Positions 1 to 8,398 of a stretch of 64,000 nt of DNA are shown here, in pieces. The notes beneath the pieces are model-generated. The model saw only the letters and a program-made list of their open reading frames with translations. It did no database searches and was not told where the DNA came from. The translations under genes were made by a program, and so were the position numbers. The DNA is taken from assembly GCA_019429105.1 (NCBI GenBank), contig JAHYJE010000017.1:1-64000 (forward strand), read 5' to 3'. Within the stretch, counting starts at the first letter, position 1. Each line of letters begins with the position of its first letter. Source of the stretch: Syntrophobacterales bacterium. GTDB lineage: Bacteria; Desulfobacterota; Syntrophia; Syntrophales; UBA5619.

Positions 1-121
1 GAAAACGAAGTTTAATGTTCATAATCTGGTTCTAACTGCTTGAAAAACCGTATTCCCGATAGAAGCATTGTGTACATTAAGCTCCGCTTTCGGGAATGAC
101 AAATAGTTTTGCAATTGGCTC
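1..121 (+). repeat. MITE-like repeat, copy A (cut by window edge)
   Basis: The first 121 bases match positions 60312-60432 base for base. The copy ends with the family's right terminus GTTTTGCAATTGGCTC. Its left terminus lies outside the window. It overlaps the 3' end of the small minus-strand reading frame at 19-252. Confidence 0.9.
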
Positions 122-252
122 ATCTGTTTCTTTTTTCTGGCCGCTTTCCCCGCAGGATTGGCGTAGGATGAACTATGATGAGCCTCTTTGTCAAGACCGT
201 TTTTTTCGAAAAGTTCAATCGCACTTGAAGGCGGTTCTTTGTTTTTATCCAT
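19..252 (-). CDS. Small protein whose 3' end lies in a MITE (77 aa)
   Basis: I do not recognise this gene. The start ATG at 252 has an AGGAG just upstream (GATAGGAGCGCATG). The first ~43 residues are polar and charged, with a lysine-rich stretch, and come from unique DNA. The last ~34 residues are encoded by the MITE copy at 1-121; the same frame is open in the inverted copy upstream of the thioredoxin gene. The likely reading is a small gene whose original C-terminus was replaced when the repeat inserted. It may also be non-functional. Confidence 0.35.
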   Translation of the reverse strand: MDKNKEPPSSAIELFEKNGLDKEAHHSSSYANPAGKAARKKKQMSQLQNYLSFPKAELNVHNASIGNTVFQAVRTRL

Positions 253-490
253 GCGCTCCTATCCCGTGAATGGTGCTTATGGTGTATGGCTTCCATAATT
301 TGCCTCGCAATTTTTGCTGTGCATTGTGGGCATTCATGCTATTAAAAAAACTCGCTGCCATTATCATGTAGCACTGTCAGCTTTTCACCCCGTCTTAACT
401 GGACGGATCAGAGGAAGCAACGATAGGAAGCGCAATCAGGGAATCGTACAGCGGGCAGTCGGGTGATTCACTGCGCACAACTAAACGCGG

Positions 491-922
491 ATGAGTAAAA
501 ACATGGATGCAAAACAGTTGACAGAGATTATACAGCGGAGACTCGGGCTGGAGGACAATGAGTTCTCACTCGTTCGGGATAATCCCAGGTTTCAAAACAT
601 TTTCGAAAACGCCCTGAAAGGGTCTCGATACCGGCTGGTGGCCAAGGTAATAGAATCCAAGGGCTGTCAATCAGGCCATCAGGTGGGGCAGAAACTGATT
701 TTTGACTCGGCGGGAAACCTTTTAACCCGCGAGTGCCCGGAGCGGGTCTGCGCCTTTCTGATGCCGAACCTCGCGGTGCTTATCAATGCCTTCTTCGAAA
801 ACATCATGAACGGCAGGGATCCCAACGAGGTGATGTTCAACCGCACCGCCTGCTTCGATGTTGGACCTGCCTGCGGAGGATGGGGTCATGTAACCGTGGA
901 AATGCGTGCAGAACTGCGCTGA
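491..922 (+). CDS. TIGR04076 family protein
   Basis: A 143-residue soluble protein of unknown function. The segment from about residue 47 (YRLVAKVIESKGCQSGHQVGQ) to the end has the layout I associate with the short TIGR04076 family: a V-x-K-G-C-x-x-G-H-x-x-G start, a central Cys-Pro, then a Cys-rich end (ACFDVGPACGG). An extra N-terminal segment of about 45 residues precedes it. The start at 491 has no strong ribosome site, and ATG 503 is an alternative. It stands alone, tail to tail with the DUF3786 gene. The conserved cysteines suggest metal binding, which is inference. Confidence 0.6.
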   Translation: MSKNMDAKQLTEIIQRRLGLEDNEFSLVRDNPRFQNIFENALKGSRYRLVAKVIESKGCQSGHQVGQKLIFDSAGNLLTRECPERVCAFLMPNLAVLINAFFENIMNGRDPNEVMFNRTACFDVGPACGGWGHVTVEMRAELR

Positions 923-1036
923 TTGGCGCCTTCTCCCTTCGCCCGTCTTTGCTCCACAAAAGACGCCGCCGCAGGGATCAGGGCCTTCCTGGAGAAAAAA
1001 GCCCCTGAATGGAAAGAGGAATAGGGGTTTTCCGGT

Positions 1037-1618
1037 TCAATCGGCGAGCATTCTTCCGATAGAGTAAAGCAGCGCCAGAAATACGCCATAGAGGCTCATC
1101 TGCTGTTCGACGCTGCTGTCGAGAATCACGCGGACCTCGCTGTCGAATTCCTCGTCCTTCTTCCAGAGGGCAAAGATGAGCGGCACCCGCGGAAAGAGCC
1201 GCAGCCTTACGGCGGCATCGCCGAAATCTGCCCTTTCACCCCCCAACTGGAGGCCCTTCTCAATAAATTTATTGGGGTCAGAGCCATATTTATCGGCGAG
1301 CTTCGGCAGGGGCAGTTCATGACTCGCCCGGAAGAAAAAGCTGCCGTCAGTCAACTGATTGGGAGAAATCAGATTATTGCTCAGCGGAACATCCTGCGCG
1401 TGGGACAGGTAGTGCAGAAGTATCTCGTCTAACAGACCTGATTTTTTAGTGTTTTCAGGTTCGACAATTAACCTTTTCTTTACGTCAACGACATACCTTT
1501 TATTGAAAACATTGATTGCAAACGTTCCATTATTCTCATAATATTCAGCTATGGCGCGAACAGCCACCTCTTGCGGGGAGACGTTTTCCAATTCCAGCCA
1601 AAGTTCTTCCTCGATCAT
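1037..1618 (-). CDS. DUF3786 family protein
   Basis: A 193-residue protein with no signal peptide or membrane segment. The middle part (YLSHAQDVPLSNNLISPNQL, then a GSFFFRASHELPLP stretch, then a GDAAVRLRLFPRVPLIFALW stretch) carries the hallmarks of DUF3786, a family frequent in anaerobic delta- and other corrinoid-using bacteria and of unknown function. The ATG at 1618 is preceded by GAGGGGTTGGC, a usable ribosome site. It is divergent from the ATP-grasp gene at 1942, with about 320 bases between them. Confidence 0.75.
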   Translation of the reverse strand: MIEEELWLELENVSPQEVAVRAIAEYYENNGTFAINVFNKRYVVDVKKRLIVEPENTKKSGLLDEILLHYLSHAQDVPLSNNLISPNQLTDGSFFFRASHELPLPKLADKYGSDPNKFIEKGLQLGGERADFGDAAVRLRLFPRVPLIFALWKKDEEFDSEVRVILDSSVEQQMSLYGVFLALLYSIGRMLAD

Positions 1619-1941
1619 GCCAACCCCTCATTCAAAATTTAATCAATTCAATCTTTTAAAAAAGCGCGCCGAATCCTCTTCAAAAGTTCCCCTGATTACA
1701 AAACCCTTATTCCCAGTCGCGGTTTATTTACATAAAAAAGAAGGTGCGTCAAGGCAAACCGCAGGCCGTCCTCTATTGAAGATTCAGCCAATAATTGATT
1801 ATTCTCGCATTATTGTGGTAGTAAAATCTGCCCTTACGAGAAAATTGCAAAAGGATGTCCCCGGGGCTTGAGAAGCTTTTTTTCAGAGCCGTGCGGCGGC
1901 GACATAAAACCCGATTAATTTACAGAATAAACGGAGTTGAT
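1619..1941. other. Intergenic region between divergent genes
   Basis: This AT-rich spacer of about 320 bases separates the DUF3786 gene and the ATP-grasp gene, so it must hold both promoters. I see no convincing -35/-10 pair or RNA structure. The plus-strand open frame before 1942 shows no family features and is treated as non-coding. Confidence 0.5.
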
Positions 1942-2625
1942 ATGAATAAGAAAAGCCTTGGCGACAGGCAAGCGGAACAAAGCTTGAATAATCTTTCCGA
2001 GTTCGAAAGCGCAAAGCTTCTGGCGGGCTATGGCATTCCGACAGCGAAGGCGATGCTGGCACACGATTGGGAGGCGGTCAAAAGGGCGGGAAAAACTATC
2101 GGCTATCCCGTTGTTTTGAAGCTCTCTTCCTCCGAGATAAGTCATAAAACCGAAAAAGGGGTCGTAGCGGTTGACCTGCATAATGAGGCTGAGCTGGGGC
2201 TTGCCTTTAACCGGATACGGGAGGCATCAGCAATAGCCAAACCGGAATATCTCGTCCAGGAGATGGTTAAGGGGGGTCGGGAACTGGTGGTGGGAATGGT
2301 CCGGGATGCCCAGTTCGGCCCCTGTGTCATGTTTGGGTTGGGGGGAATTTTTACGGAGATTCTCGGCGACGTCGTTTTTCGGCCGGCGCCGCTCAGCGAA
2401 AGGGACGCGGCGGCGATGCTGCAGGAGATAAAAGGCAACAAAATTCTTGACCTGGTCAGGGGAATGCCGGCGGTGAACAGGGAGTCGTTGCTCGGCTGCC
2501 TGATGGCGGTCGGCAAAATCGGGCTGGAACGGGCCGACATCATGGCGATTGATATCAATCCGCTGATCGTCAGGCAAGGCGAACCGGTGGCGGTTGATGC
2601 GCTGGTGGTGCTGCGGCAGATTTAA
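1942..2625 (+). CDS. ATP-grasp acyl-CoA synthetase beta-type subunit (ADP-forming)
   Basis: A 227-residue stand-alone ATP-grasp_5 domain, as in the beta part of NDP-forming acetyl/acyl-CoA synthetases. Visible motifs are the N-terminal SEFESAKLLAGYGIPTAK helix-turn, GYPVVLKLSSSEISHKTEKG (the S-x-x-I-x-H-K-T-E-x-G substrate/ATP loop), LVQEMVKGGRELVVGMVRD, FGLGGIFTEILGDVVFRPAP and the C-terminal DINPLIV. The ATG at 1942 is chosen because GGAGTTGAT lies just before it. The family interconverts acyl-CoA + ADP + Pi with acid + CoA + ATP, needing a CoA-binding alpha partner, which is not adjacent here. It may conserve ATP during fermentation. Confidence 0.85.
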   Translation: MNKKSLGDRQAEQSLNNLSEFESAKLLAGYGIPTAKAMLAHDWEAVKRAGKTIGYPVVLKLSSSEISHKTEKGVVAVDLHNEAELGLAFNRIREASAIAKPEYLVQEMVKGGRELVVGMVRDAQFGPCVMFGLGGIFTEILGDVVFRPAPLSERDAAAMLQEIKGNKILDLVRGMPAVNRESLLGCLMAVGKIGLERADIMAIDINPLIVRQGEPVAVDALVVLRQI

Positions 2626-2663
2626 GGAGGGTGAAAAAATAGTGTCTCCTTCAGCTTCCCCCA

Positions 2664-3944
2664 TCACAACGGTTTGTCTGGTTTAACGGAGCGTGGCCGG
2701 AGGTAGGCCCCCCAGTAGCTCATTCCGACAAATACACCGCCGCCGATGATATTGCCGATCGTCGCAGGAACCATGTTTTTCCATAAGAAACTTATCCAGT
2801 TGAGCGATTCAGTGTCATAGACCGCCGGAGCCGCAATCCCAGCCCAGTTGTGCAGAAATATCCCTGCCGGAATAAAGTACATATTCGCCACAACGTGCTC
2901 GAAGCCAATTGCAACAAAAGCCATAATTGGAAAGTAGATCGCGAAGATTTTGCCCACCGTCTGGCGGGCGGCAAGCGCCATCCAGACCGCCAGGCAGACG
3001 AGCCAGTTGCAGCCGATTGCGCGGACAAGCACCTCCACGAAGGTAAGGTTTACCTTAGCATAGGCGATACCCACGGCGGACGCGCCGAGCGCCCCGTCGC
3101 CGGTTTTCCAGAGTCCCGATAAATAAAGGATTAGGGCAAGCAGGACTGATCCCAGCAGATTGGCAAACCAGACCACCGCCCATCGCGCCGACATGGCGCC
3201 CAAGGTGATTTTCCCAGTCATGACGCTCGAAAGCATCAGATTATTTCCGGTAAAGAGCTCTGCGCCGGCGATTACCACAAGCATCAGGCCGACGCTGAAG
3301 GCCGAGCCGGCGAGAAATTTTGTAAAGCCGATCCCCATGATTTTGGGAAGATCGAAGGTCACGGTTGTGGAAAGAAGTCCTCCGAATCCGATGTATGCGC
3401 CGGCAAGGATGCCGAGCACAAACACGGTAATCCAGGGCGACGTGGTCTTGCCCACACCCACCGTCGAGGCAACGGTTTCCGCTATCGTCTGAGGTGGCTT
3501 GTCCTCCATGGTGGCAGTGGGAAACTGAACCGACTGCATGATTTTTTCGAAGCGGCCGAGGGCCTTTTTTTCTTCGGTCAGTTTTCTCTGGATTGCCCCT
3601 TTGACCGTTTCGGAGATTTCCTCAGGAGTAAAAGGTTTGGGGACGTAATCCATTGCGCCCCTTTTCATCGCCTCCGCCGCCCGACCCACCGAAGGGTATC
3701 CGCTGATCATCACCACAGCCGAATCAGGGGCATGGCGGTCCAGCTCGGCGATCACGTCCATTCCATCGAAACCGGGCATTTTCCAGTCAACAAGGATAAC
3801 ATCAAAGGGGGAGAGGGACGCAAGGCTCAGACCCTCCTGGGGACTTGAGGTGACCGTCACGTCGAATCCCTCGCTCGAAAATATCTTGCGGCACGATTCC
3901 AGAACAATCTTTTCGTCATCTATAACGAGCATCCTTTGCACCAT
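2664..3944 (-). CDS. Receiver domain fused to formate/nitrite (FNT) channel
   Basis: A 426-residue fusion in one uninterrupted frame. Residues 4-122 are a CheY-type receiver with the acidic pair D9/D10, phospho-acceptor D53 (VILVDWKMPG), S81 and K103 (PKPF). A charged linker (about 120-148) leads into a complete FNT channel, about 149-420. It shows both FNT signatures, AGAELFTGNN (226-235) and AIGCNWLVCLAV (309-320), and the central pore histidine H350 in FEHVVANM. FNT proteins are pentameric channels for formate, nitrite or related small anions. The start at 3944 follows AAAGGAGGCGCTTAATG. It is the last gene of the kinase/regulator operon, so phosphorylation could gate or localise the channel (inference). 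The transported anion is unknown; formate is attractive in a syntroph. Confidence 0.88.
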   Translation of the reverse strand: MVQRMLVIDDEKIVLESCRKIFSSEGFDVTVTSSPQEGLSLASLSPFDVILVDWKMPGFDGMDVIAELDRHAPDSAVVMISGYPSVGRAAEAMKRGAMDYVPKPFTPEEISETVKGAIQRKLTEEKKALGRFEKIMQSVQFPTATMEDKPPQTIAETVASTVGVGKTTSPWITVFVLGILAGAYIGFGGLLSTTVTFDLPKIMGIGFTKFLAGSAFSVGLMLVVIAGAELFTGNNLMLSSVMTGKITLGAMSARWAVVWFANLLGSVLLALILYLSGLWKTGDGALGASAVGIAYAKVNLTFVEVLVRAIGCNWLVCLAVWMALAARQTVGKIFAIYFPIMAFVAIGFEHVVANMYFIPAGIFLHNWAGIAAPAVYDTESLNWISFLWKNMVPATIGNIIGGGVFVGMSYWGAYLRPRSVKPDKPL

Positions 3945-3991
3945 TAAGCGCCTCCTTTGTGATGGCTTGCATTGAGCTGGGATCCCTGTCG

Positions 3992-4618
3992 CTACCAGAT
4001 TTCGGCACTGAGTCTCTTTTCGAGCCATCGCCGCTGATTCGGCGTCAACGGACCAATCTGGCTTTCGATCCAATCAATGTCGCCCGTGAGCACAGCCAGT
4101 CTTTCGGGGCGGGTCAGCTCGTATTCATCGAGCGCATCTGAGCCGTGATAAAGCAAATCGGCAATAAAATCGCTGTCTGATGAAGCCCGTTCGAGCACCT
4201 TCAGAATCTCCTCCCTGTGGGTAACAACCTGCGCTTCGGGCTCCTGGACCGCTGCTGTTTCCAGCGCCGCAGCAATGGCTTTGATCAATTGATCCGGGGT
4301 AAACGGTTTTTCGATATAGTCCGTTGCCCCCATTTTCATGGCCTGAACCGATGACTGGATCGAGGCATAGCCGGTAATCATGATGACCGGAAGCGCTGGC
4401 TTGGCACGTTTTACGTCCCGTAATACACTCATGCCGCCGATATCGGGCATGCGGATATCGGTCAGCACAATGTCGTAGTTTGCCTTGACGGCAAGAGCGA
4501 TTCCCTCGCGCCCGCTCAAGGTGGAATCGACTTCGTAGCCCTCGTCGGCAAGAATCTTCTGCACACTATCGAGCACGATCTGCTCGTCATCAATCACAAG
4601 CGCCCTTTTCTTTTCCAT
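3992..4618 (-). CDS. Response regulator with small helical C-terminal domain
   Basis: A 208-residue regulator. The receiver (1-125) has D10/D11, phospho-acceptor D54, T82 and K104. The C-terminal ~70 residues lack a DNA-binding HTH. They form a helical segment (DFIADLLYHGSDALDEYELT, then ERLAVLTGDIDWIESQIGPL, then WLEKRLSAEIW) whose Y-x-L-T-x-x-E-x-x-A-x-x-x-G-D pattern resembles LigA-type helical subunits; function unknown. It lies 44 bases downstream of the histidine kinase and 47 upstream of the receiver-FNT fusion, so the three form one operon. An output by protein contact rather than DNA binding is likely. Confidence 0.85.
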   Translation of the reverse strand: MEKKRALVIDDEQIVLDSVQKILADEGYEVDSTLSGREGIALAVKANYDIVLTDIRMPDIGGMSVLRDVKRAKPALPVIMITGYASIQSSVQAMKMGATDYIEKPFTPDQLIKAIAAALETAAVQEPEAQVVTHREEILKVLERASSDSDFIADLLYHGSDALDEYELTRPERLAVLTGDIDWIESQIGPLTPNQRRWLEKRLSAEIW

Positions 4619-4662
4619 CTTTACCCTCCTTCTTTAAAAAGATTATGAGAGAATTAAATGTG

Positions 4663-6618
4663 TCAGTGCGTAATCGCGGTTTCACTATGCTGTTTCTCCA
4701 CCGGCAGCCAGATAAAAAATCTTGTTCCCTTTCCAGGTTCGCTTTGCACCCGGATGGCGCCGCCATGTTCGTGGACGATGCCTAAAGAAACAGAGAGGCC
4801 AAGGCCGGTACCCTGCCCCACCTCTTTTGTCGTGAAGAAAGGATCGAACAATTTGTCGAGGTTTTCCGGGGGAATGCCACAACCGTTATCCGCGATGGTA
4901 ATCTCTATTCCCATTTGGCGAGGCTCGCTCGCGGACAGATCGGTTGCCGTATTGATGTTGATGTTGTCCCCCGGTTCTGTCGCATCAAGGGCATTGAGAA
5001 TCATGTTCAACAATACGCTCTGAATTTGATTGCGGTCCAGAGTGACCTGCGGCAGGGCCTCCCCTTTATTGAAGTTTATACTAACCCCTTTGACAAGTGC
5101 TTGATTTTCCATCATTGATGCAGTGGCGCTCACAAGGCGGTTTACATCGGTCGGCTCCCGGTCAAGTTTTGTTTGTCGGGAGAAATCGAGCAGACCCTTG
5201 ACGATTTTACGCACCCGCTCCGTGGACTGCACAATAACCTCAAGATCAGAGCGAATATCATCCCCCAGATCCTTCCGCCGTAGCAGCATGTGGGTGTAGG
5301 TCAGAACCCCGGTGAGCGGGTTGTTGATCTCGTGAGCAACGCCTGCGGCCAGTTTGCCGACGCTTGCCTGTTTTTCAGACTGTAATAGCCGGTTTTCGCT
5401 CTCCGCTTTTCTTCGCCTGTCGCGATCCTCCAAAGATAAGACCATATTCCTGAAGGTTGTCTGCAGGACTCCAATCTCATCGCTGGATATCGGGCCGATT
5501 TCGGGATTTAGATTGCCTTCTGAAACCTCCAGGCTGGCCTTTATCAAGCGGTTTACAGGTTGTGTGAGCCTGTCGGATAGAAAATACCCAAGCCCGATTG
5601 CCAGCAGCATGCCTGCGGCGGTGATGATAATGAACATGAAGAGGGCCTTGTTCCTGATATCGACATATTGTTGCTCCAGAACACCGGTGTAGAGCATGCC
5701 GACGCGGCTGCCAAAGATATCCTCAATCGGTTCATACGCGGTTATATACCAGTCGCTCACCACGACTGCCCGACCCGTCCAGCGCTCGCCCTTGACCAGG
5801 ACGTGTTCCTTTACCTCCCGTGAAACCTGTGTGCCAATGGCCCGTGCACCCTTCGGAGTCAGTACATTCGTTGAAATCCTCATGTCCTTGAAAAAGATAG
5901 TGGCCGTCCCGACATTGCGCCCCTTGTAGATTTCATTTTGAAAAACCGTGTTCCGTACCGTATCGACAATTTTATCGGACCTGTTGAGAAGCGCTCCTCC
6001 GTATAGAACCCCTACAATATTCCCCTTGTCGAATATCGGGAATGCGGCCACGAGCGCCATCCCTGATGTCTCCACTTCCTCTTTCTGCTGGGTTTCACCG
6101 GTTACGGGAAGCCGTCTGACTCGCGCCATATCTGCAAGCTCCAGGCTATGGGCGGCAAGAAAACTTTTGCTGACGATTATCGTGCCGGATACGGACACCA
6201 GCCTGGCAAAGACAAGCTCTGCAATGGGGTTTTTCACCTCCACCGTTTCGCAGCGGACATCCCCCCTGCCGATTCTGCAGAGCATTTTTCCCTCTTTATT
6301 GACGACCCCGATAAAATCAAGATCGGCACGATTCTTGACAATTTGTAATCTCGGGATGATTTCCGCGACGTCCAATTTTTTCACGGCGACCAGTAACGTC
6401 GGTTCCATCGAAGATACCGACATGGGACCGGCGATGCTTTTTATCCGGTTCAGGTATATCTCACGCGCAGTGTTAAGGTCTAACCGCACACGGTTTTTTG
6501 CCTCGTCCAAGACGCTCTCGTAGAGAAGCTGGCCTCCTATCAACAGCGAAACAAACCCAGCCAGAAAGACTACGGCCAGGAAACTGGCGATCAGCTTGGC
6601 TCGTGTAGAGTAAAACAT
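4663..6618 (-). CDS. Membrane sensor histidine kinase (Cache-like sensor, HAMP, HisKA, HATPase)
   Basis: 651 residues. A transmembrane helix (about 8-30) is followed by a large extracytoplasmic sensor (31-325) with a Cache-like look: ALVAAFPIFDKGNIVGVLYG and a TGRAVVVSDWYITAYEPI stretch. A second helix (326-348), a HAMP linker (349-400) and the kinase core follow. Kinase motifs are the H-box VAHEINNPLTG (H429), N-box LNALDA (541-546), G1 DNGCGIP (577-583), F-box FDPFF (591-595) and G2 GTGLGLS (603-609). It heads a three-gene operon with a response regulator and the receiver-FNT channel. It probably senses a small carboxylate or similar ligand outside the cell and phosphorylates one or more of the neighbouring receivers. 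Confidence 0.92.
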   Translation of the reverse strand: MFYSTRAKLIASFLAVVFLAGFVSLLIGGQLLYESVLDEAKNRVRLDLNTAREIYLNRIKSIAGPMSVSSMEPTLLVAVKKLDVAEIIPRLQIVKNRADLDFIGVVNKEGKMLCRIGRGDVRCETVEVKNPIAELVFARLVSVSGTIIVSKSFLAAHSLELADMARVRRLPVTGETQQKEEVETSGMALVAAFPIFDKGNIVGVLYGGALLNRSDKIVDTVRNTVFQNEIYKGRNVGTATIFFKDMRISTNVLTPKGARAIGTQVSREVKEHVLVKGERWTGRAVVVSDWYITAYEPIEDIFGSRVGMLYTGVLEQQYVDIRNKALFMFIIITAAGMLLAIGLGYFLSDRLTQPVNRLIKASLEVSEGNLNPEIGPISSDEIGVLQTTFRNMVLSLEDRDRRRKAESENRLLQSEKQASVGKLAAGVAHEINNPLTGVLTYTHMLLRRKDLGDDIRSDLEVIVQSTERVRKIVKGLLDFSRQTKLDREPTDVNRLVSATASMMENQALVKGVSINFNKGEALPQVTLDRNQIQSVLLNMILNALDATEPGDNININTATDLSASEPRQMGIEITIADNGCGIPPENLDKLFDPFFTTKEVGQGTGLGLSVSLGIVHEHGGAIRVQSEPGKGTRFFIWLPVEKQHSETAITH

Positions 6619-6977
6619 GGAATATGTCCTATTTTTCTGGCGTTCCGATAAAATCCAACGATAAAATCACTGTCCCGCAGACTGCTGAAGTTTGCGGAGC
6701 CCTTCTTAAAATACAGTGAATCCGGATTAGGGGGTGTGAGTTTGGATTCGCCCCTGACAACATTATGTTGGATGCGAATTGCTGTTTACGGATCAAAAAA
6801 GTCTGTTTGGGCGCGAATTGGCGGACAAGCTGAAGACCGGGATAAAACAGGCGTGCGTCTTTCGTTTTCAAGGGCATTGGCAAGTCCCTTTCTGTCATTC
6901 GGATAGCGTCAACATCGCTCGGTATCCCTGCACATGATTATTTCGAGAGTTGAGGATAATTCGCAGCCTCACAATCA
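6619..6977. other. Intergenic region upstream of the kinase operon
   Basis: About 360 bases without a supported gene. It should hold the promoter of the kinase operon. I searched for a sigma-54 site (GG-N10-GC) reading toward 6618 and saw none. The 89-codon open frame here has no recognisable features. Confidence 0.5.
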
Positions 6978-7361
6978 TTAGGGGAGGGGAGCTGTCAATG
7001 GCGCCCCCTCTCCAATTGCTTGCCGCACCGTCTCGATCAGCTCGTCAGGGGTGAAGGGTTTGGGGAGAAAGGCGGTAGCGCCCATGCTCTTGGCCTTGTC
7101 CATCGTCTCAGCTGTAGTGTAACCGCTCATTACCACCATGGGGATGAGCACCCCATGTTCCCGAAGCAGATTCATCAGGTAAAGTCCGTCGTGTCTGGGC
7201 ATCTTGATGTCAATCAGAAGGAGGGGAAAGCTTTCATTTTCAAGAAGCGCGAGGGCATCATCTACACTTGACACTGGCACAACATCGAAACCCTCCGAGC
7301 AGAGAATCTTCCGGCAGCTGTCAAGCACAACTTTTTCGTCGTCAATAACCAGAACCTTCAT
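6978..7361 (-). CDS. Single-domain response regulator (CheY-like)
   Basis: 127 residues, receiver only: D7/D8, phospho-acceptor D51 (LLLIDIKMP), S79, K101 (LPKPF). The ATG at 7361 is chosen over the in-frame GTG at 7373 because residues from MKVLVIDDEK match a normal receiver N-terminus. It lies upstream of and co-directional with the kinase operon but 359 bases away. Its sequence is close to the receiver of the FNT fusion (IDDEK-VLDSCRKI-SEGFDV in both), suggesting duplication. It could be a phosphate sink or a diffusible regulator for the same kinase. Confidence 0.88.
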   Translation of the reverse strand: MKVLVIDDEKVVLDSCRKILCSEGFDVVPVSSVDDALALLENESFPLLLIDIKMPRHDGLYLMNLLREHGVLIPMVVMSGYTTAETMDKAKSMGATAFLPKPFTPDELIETVRQAIGEGAPLTAPLP

Positions 7362-7552
7362 ATGCCACCCCACCAGTTATCGTTACCTGTTTACAGGCCT
7401 CAATGTCCGGGGCTACGGCTATGGGAACTGCCAAGAGCAGCGACAGGAAGTGAATGCACATTTCCCGGATGACTCGCCATTCTTGAATCTTCTGCTGATG
7501 GGTACAACATTTCCGTATGAAATTGCAAACAATTTTTTAAAAGGACACCTTT

Positions 7553-7705
7553 GAGGCAATTGCAAAACTCTCACATTCTGTCATTCCCGCAATTATTTTA
7601 AGCGGGAATCTGGTTCTAACTGCTTGAAAAACCGTATTCCCGATAGAAGCATTGTGTACATTAAGCTCCGCTTTCGGGAATGACAAATAGTTTTGCAATT
7701 GGCTC
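7553..7705 (+). repeat. MITE-like repeat, copy B (153 bp)
   Basis: Starts GAGGCAATTGCAAAAC and ends GTTTTGCAATTGGCTC, near-perfect terminal inverted repeats. It is flanked on both sides by CTTT (7549-7552 and 7706-7709), consistent with a 4-bp target duplication. The interior carries an inverted GTCATTCCCGC / GCGGGAAT hairpin and the family sequence CATTAAGCTCCGCTTTCGGG. It lies between the response regulator and the nitroreductase gene. Confidence 0.9.
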
Positions 7706-7712
7706 CTTTGGC

Positions 7713-8378
7713 TCATTTTACCCAGAGGGTTATGGAGTCCAGGGGCGCTCGTTCTCTCTCAAATTCATTGACTGGCTTCCCCGCGGCCGGGTAACCGAGG
7801 GCTGCGCCCATTATGATGGCCTTGGAAGACGGAAGCGGGATAATTTCACGGACCATTGACGGGTAAAGAACCGTTGCGGAAAGAATACAGGTGCCGAGGC
7901 CGCGGTCATGCGCCAGCAGACAGGTTGTCTGGAGAATGGCGCCAATGTCCAGCATCCCGTATTCACGGGCAATTTCCTTGTCCAGACAAAAAAGCAGCAT
8001 CGCGGGGGCGCCGAACAGGGCGGCCATGTCGCTGTAATAGCGCAGCCTGGCTTCTTTGTCTCCCCGGGGGATATTCAGCGCAGTCAGCACCTTTTTCCCG
8101 ATTTCGTTATAACGCTGCTTGATATGTTCCGGCCAGGTTGCCGGCATTGTGGTATCGGGTTGAGGCAGGGCGCCCTCCCTTTGCAACTGTTGATTCGCTT
8201 TTTTGAATTTTTCCAGCTTCTCCCCGGTAACGACAACGATTTCCCAAGGCTGTGTGTTTCCCCAGGAAGGGGACCAGCGGGCGGCCTCCAGGATTTCCCT
8301 GATTAGCGATTCCGAAACGGCATCCGCCTTGAAATTCCTGATGCTTCTGCGCGTTGTTACTGCTTTCATGACATCCAT
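7713..8378 (-). CDS. Nitroreductase family flavoprotein
   Basis: A 221-residue FMN-dependent NAD(P)H oxidoreductase of the nitroreductase fold. The N-terminal TRRSIRNFKADAV and ARWSPSWGNTQPWEIVVV segments are the classic phosphate/FMN contacts. The DIGAILQTTCLLAHDRGLGT stretch and the GAALGYPA end also match. It is soluble, and its physiological substrate cannot be told from sequence. It lies 20 bases downstream of the arginine decarboxylase gene on the same strand, so they are probably co-transcribed. Its 3' end abuts MITE copy B (7 bases away). Confidence 0.9.
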   Translation of the reverse strand: MDVMKAVTTRRSIRNFKADAVSESLIREILEAARWSPSWGNTQPWEIVVVTGEKLEKFKKANQQLQREGALPQPDTTMPATWPEHIKQRYNEIGKKVLTALNIPRGDKEARLRYYSDMAALFGAPAMLLFCLDKEIAREYGMLDIGAILQTTCLLAHDRGLGTCILSATVLYPSMVREIIPLPSSKAIIMGAALGYPAAGKPVNEFERERAPLDSITLWVK

Positions 8379-8398
8379 CGCTCATTCCTCCCGCAAGA

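Noticed and set aside
6629-6898. 89-codon minus-strand open frame upstream of the kinase gene
   Set aside because: No ribosome site, no recognisable motif and frame-like composition; treated as non-coding.
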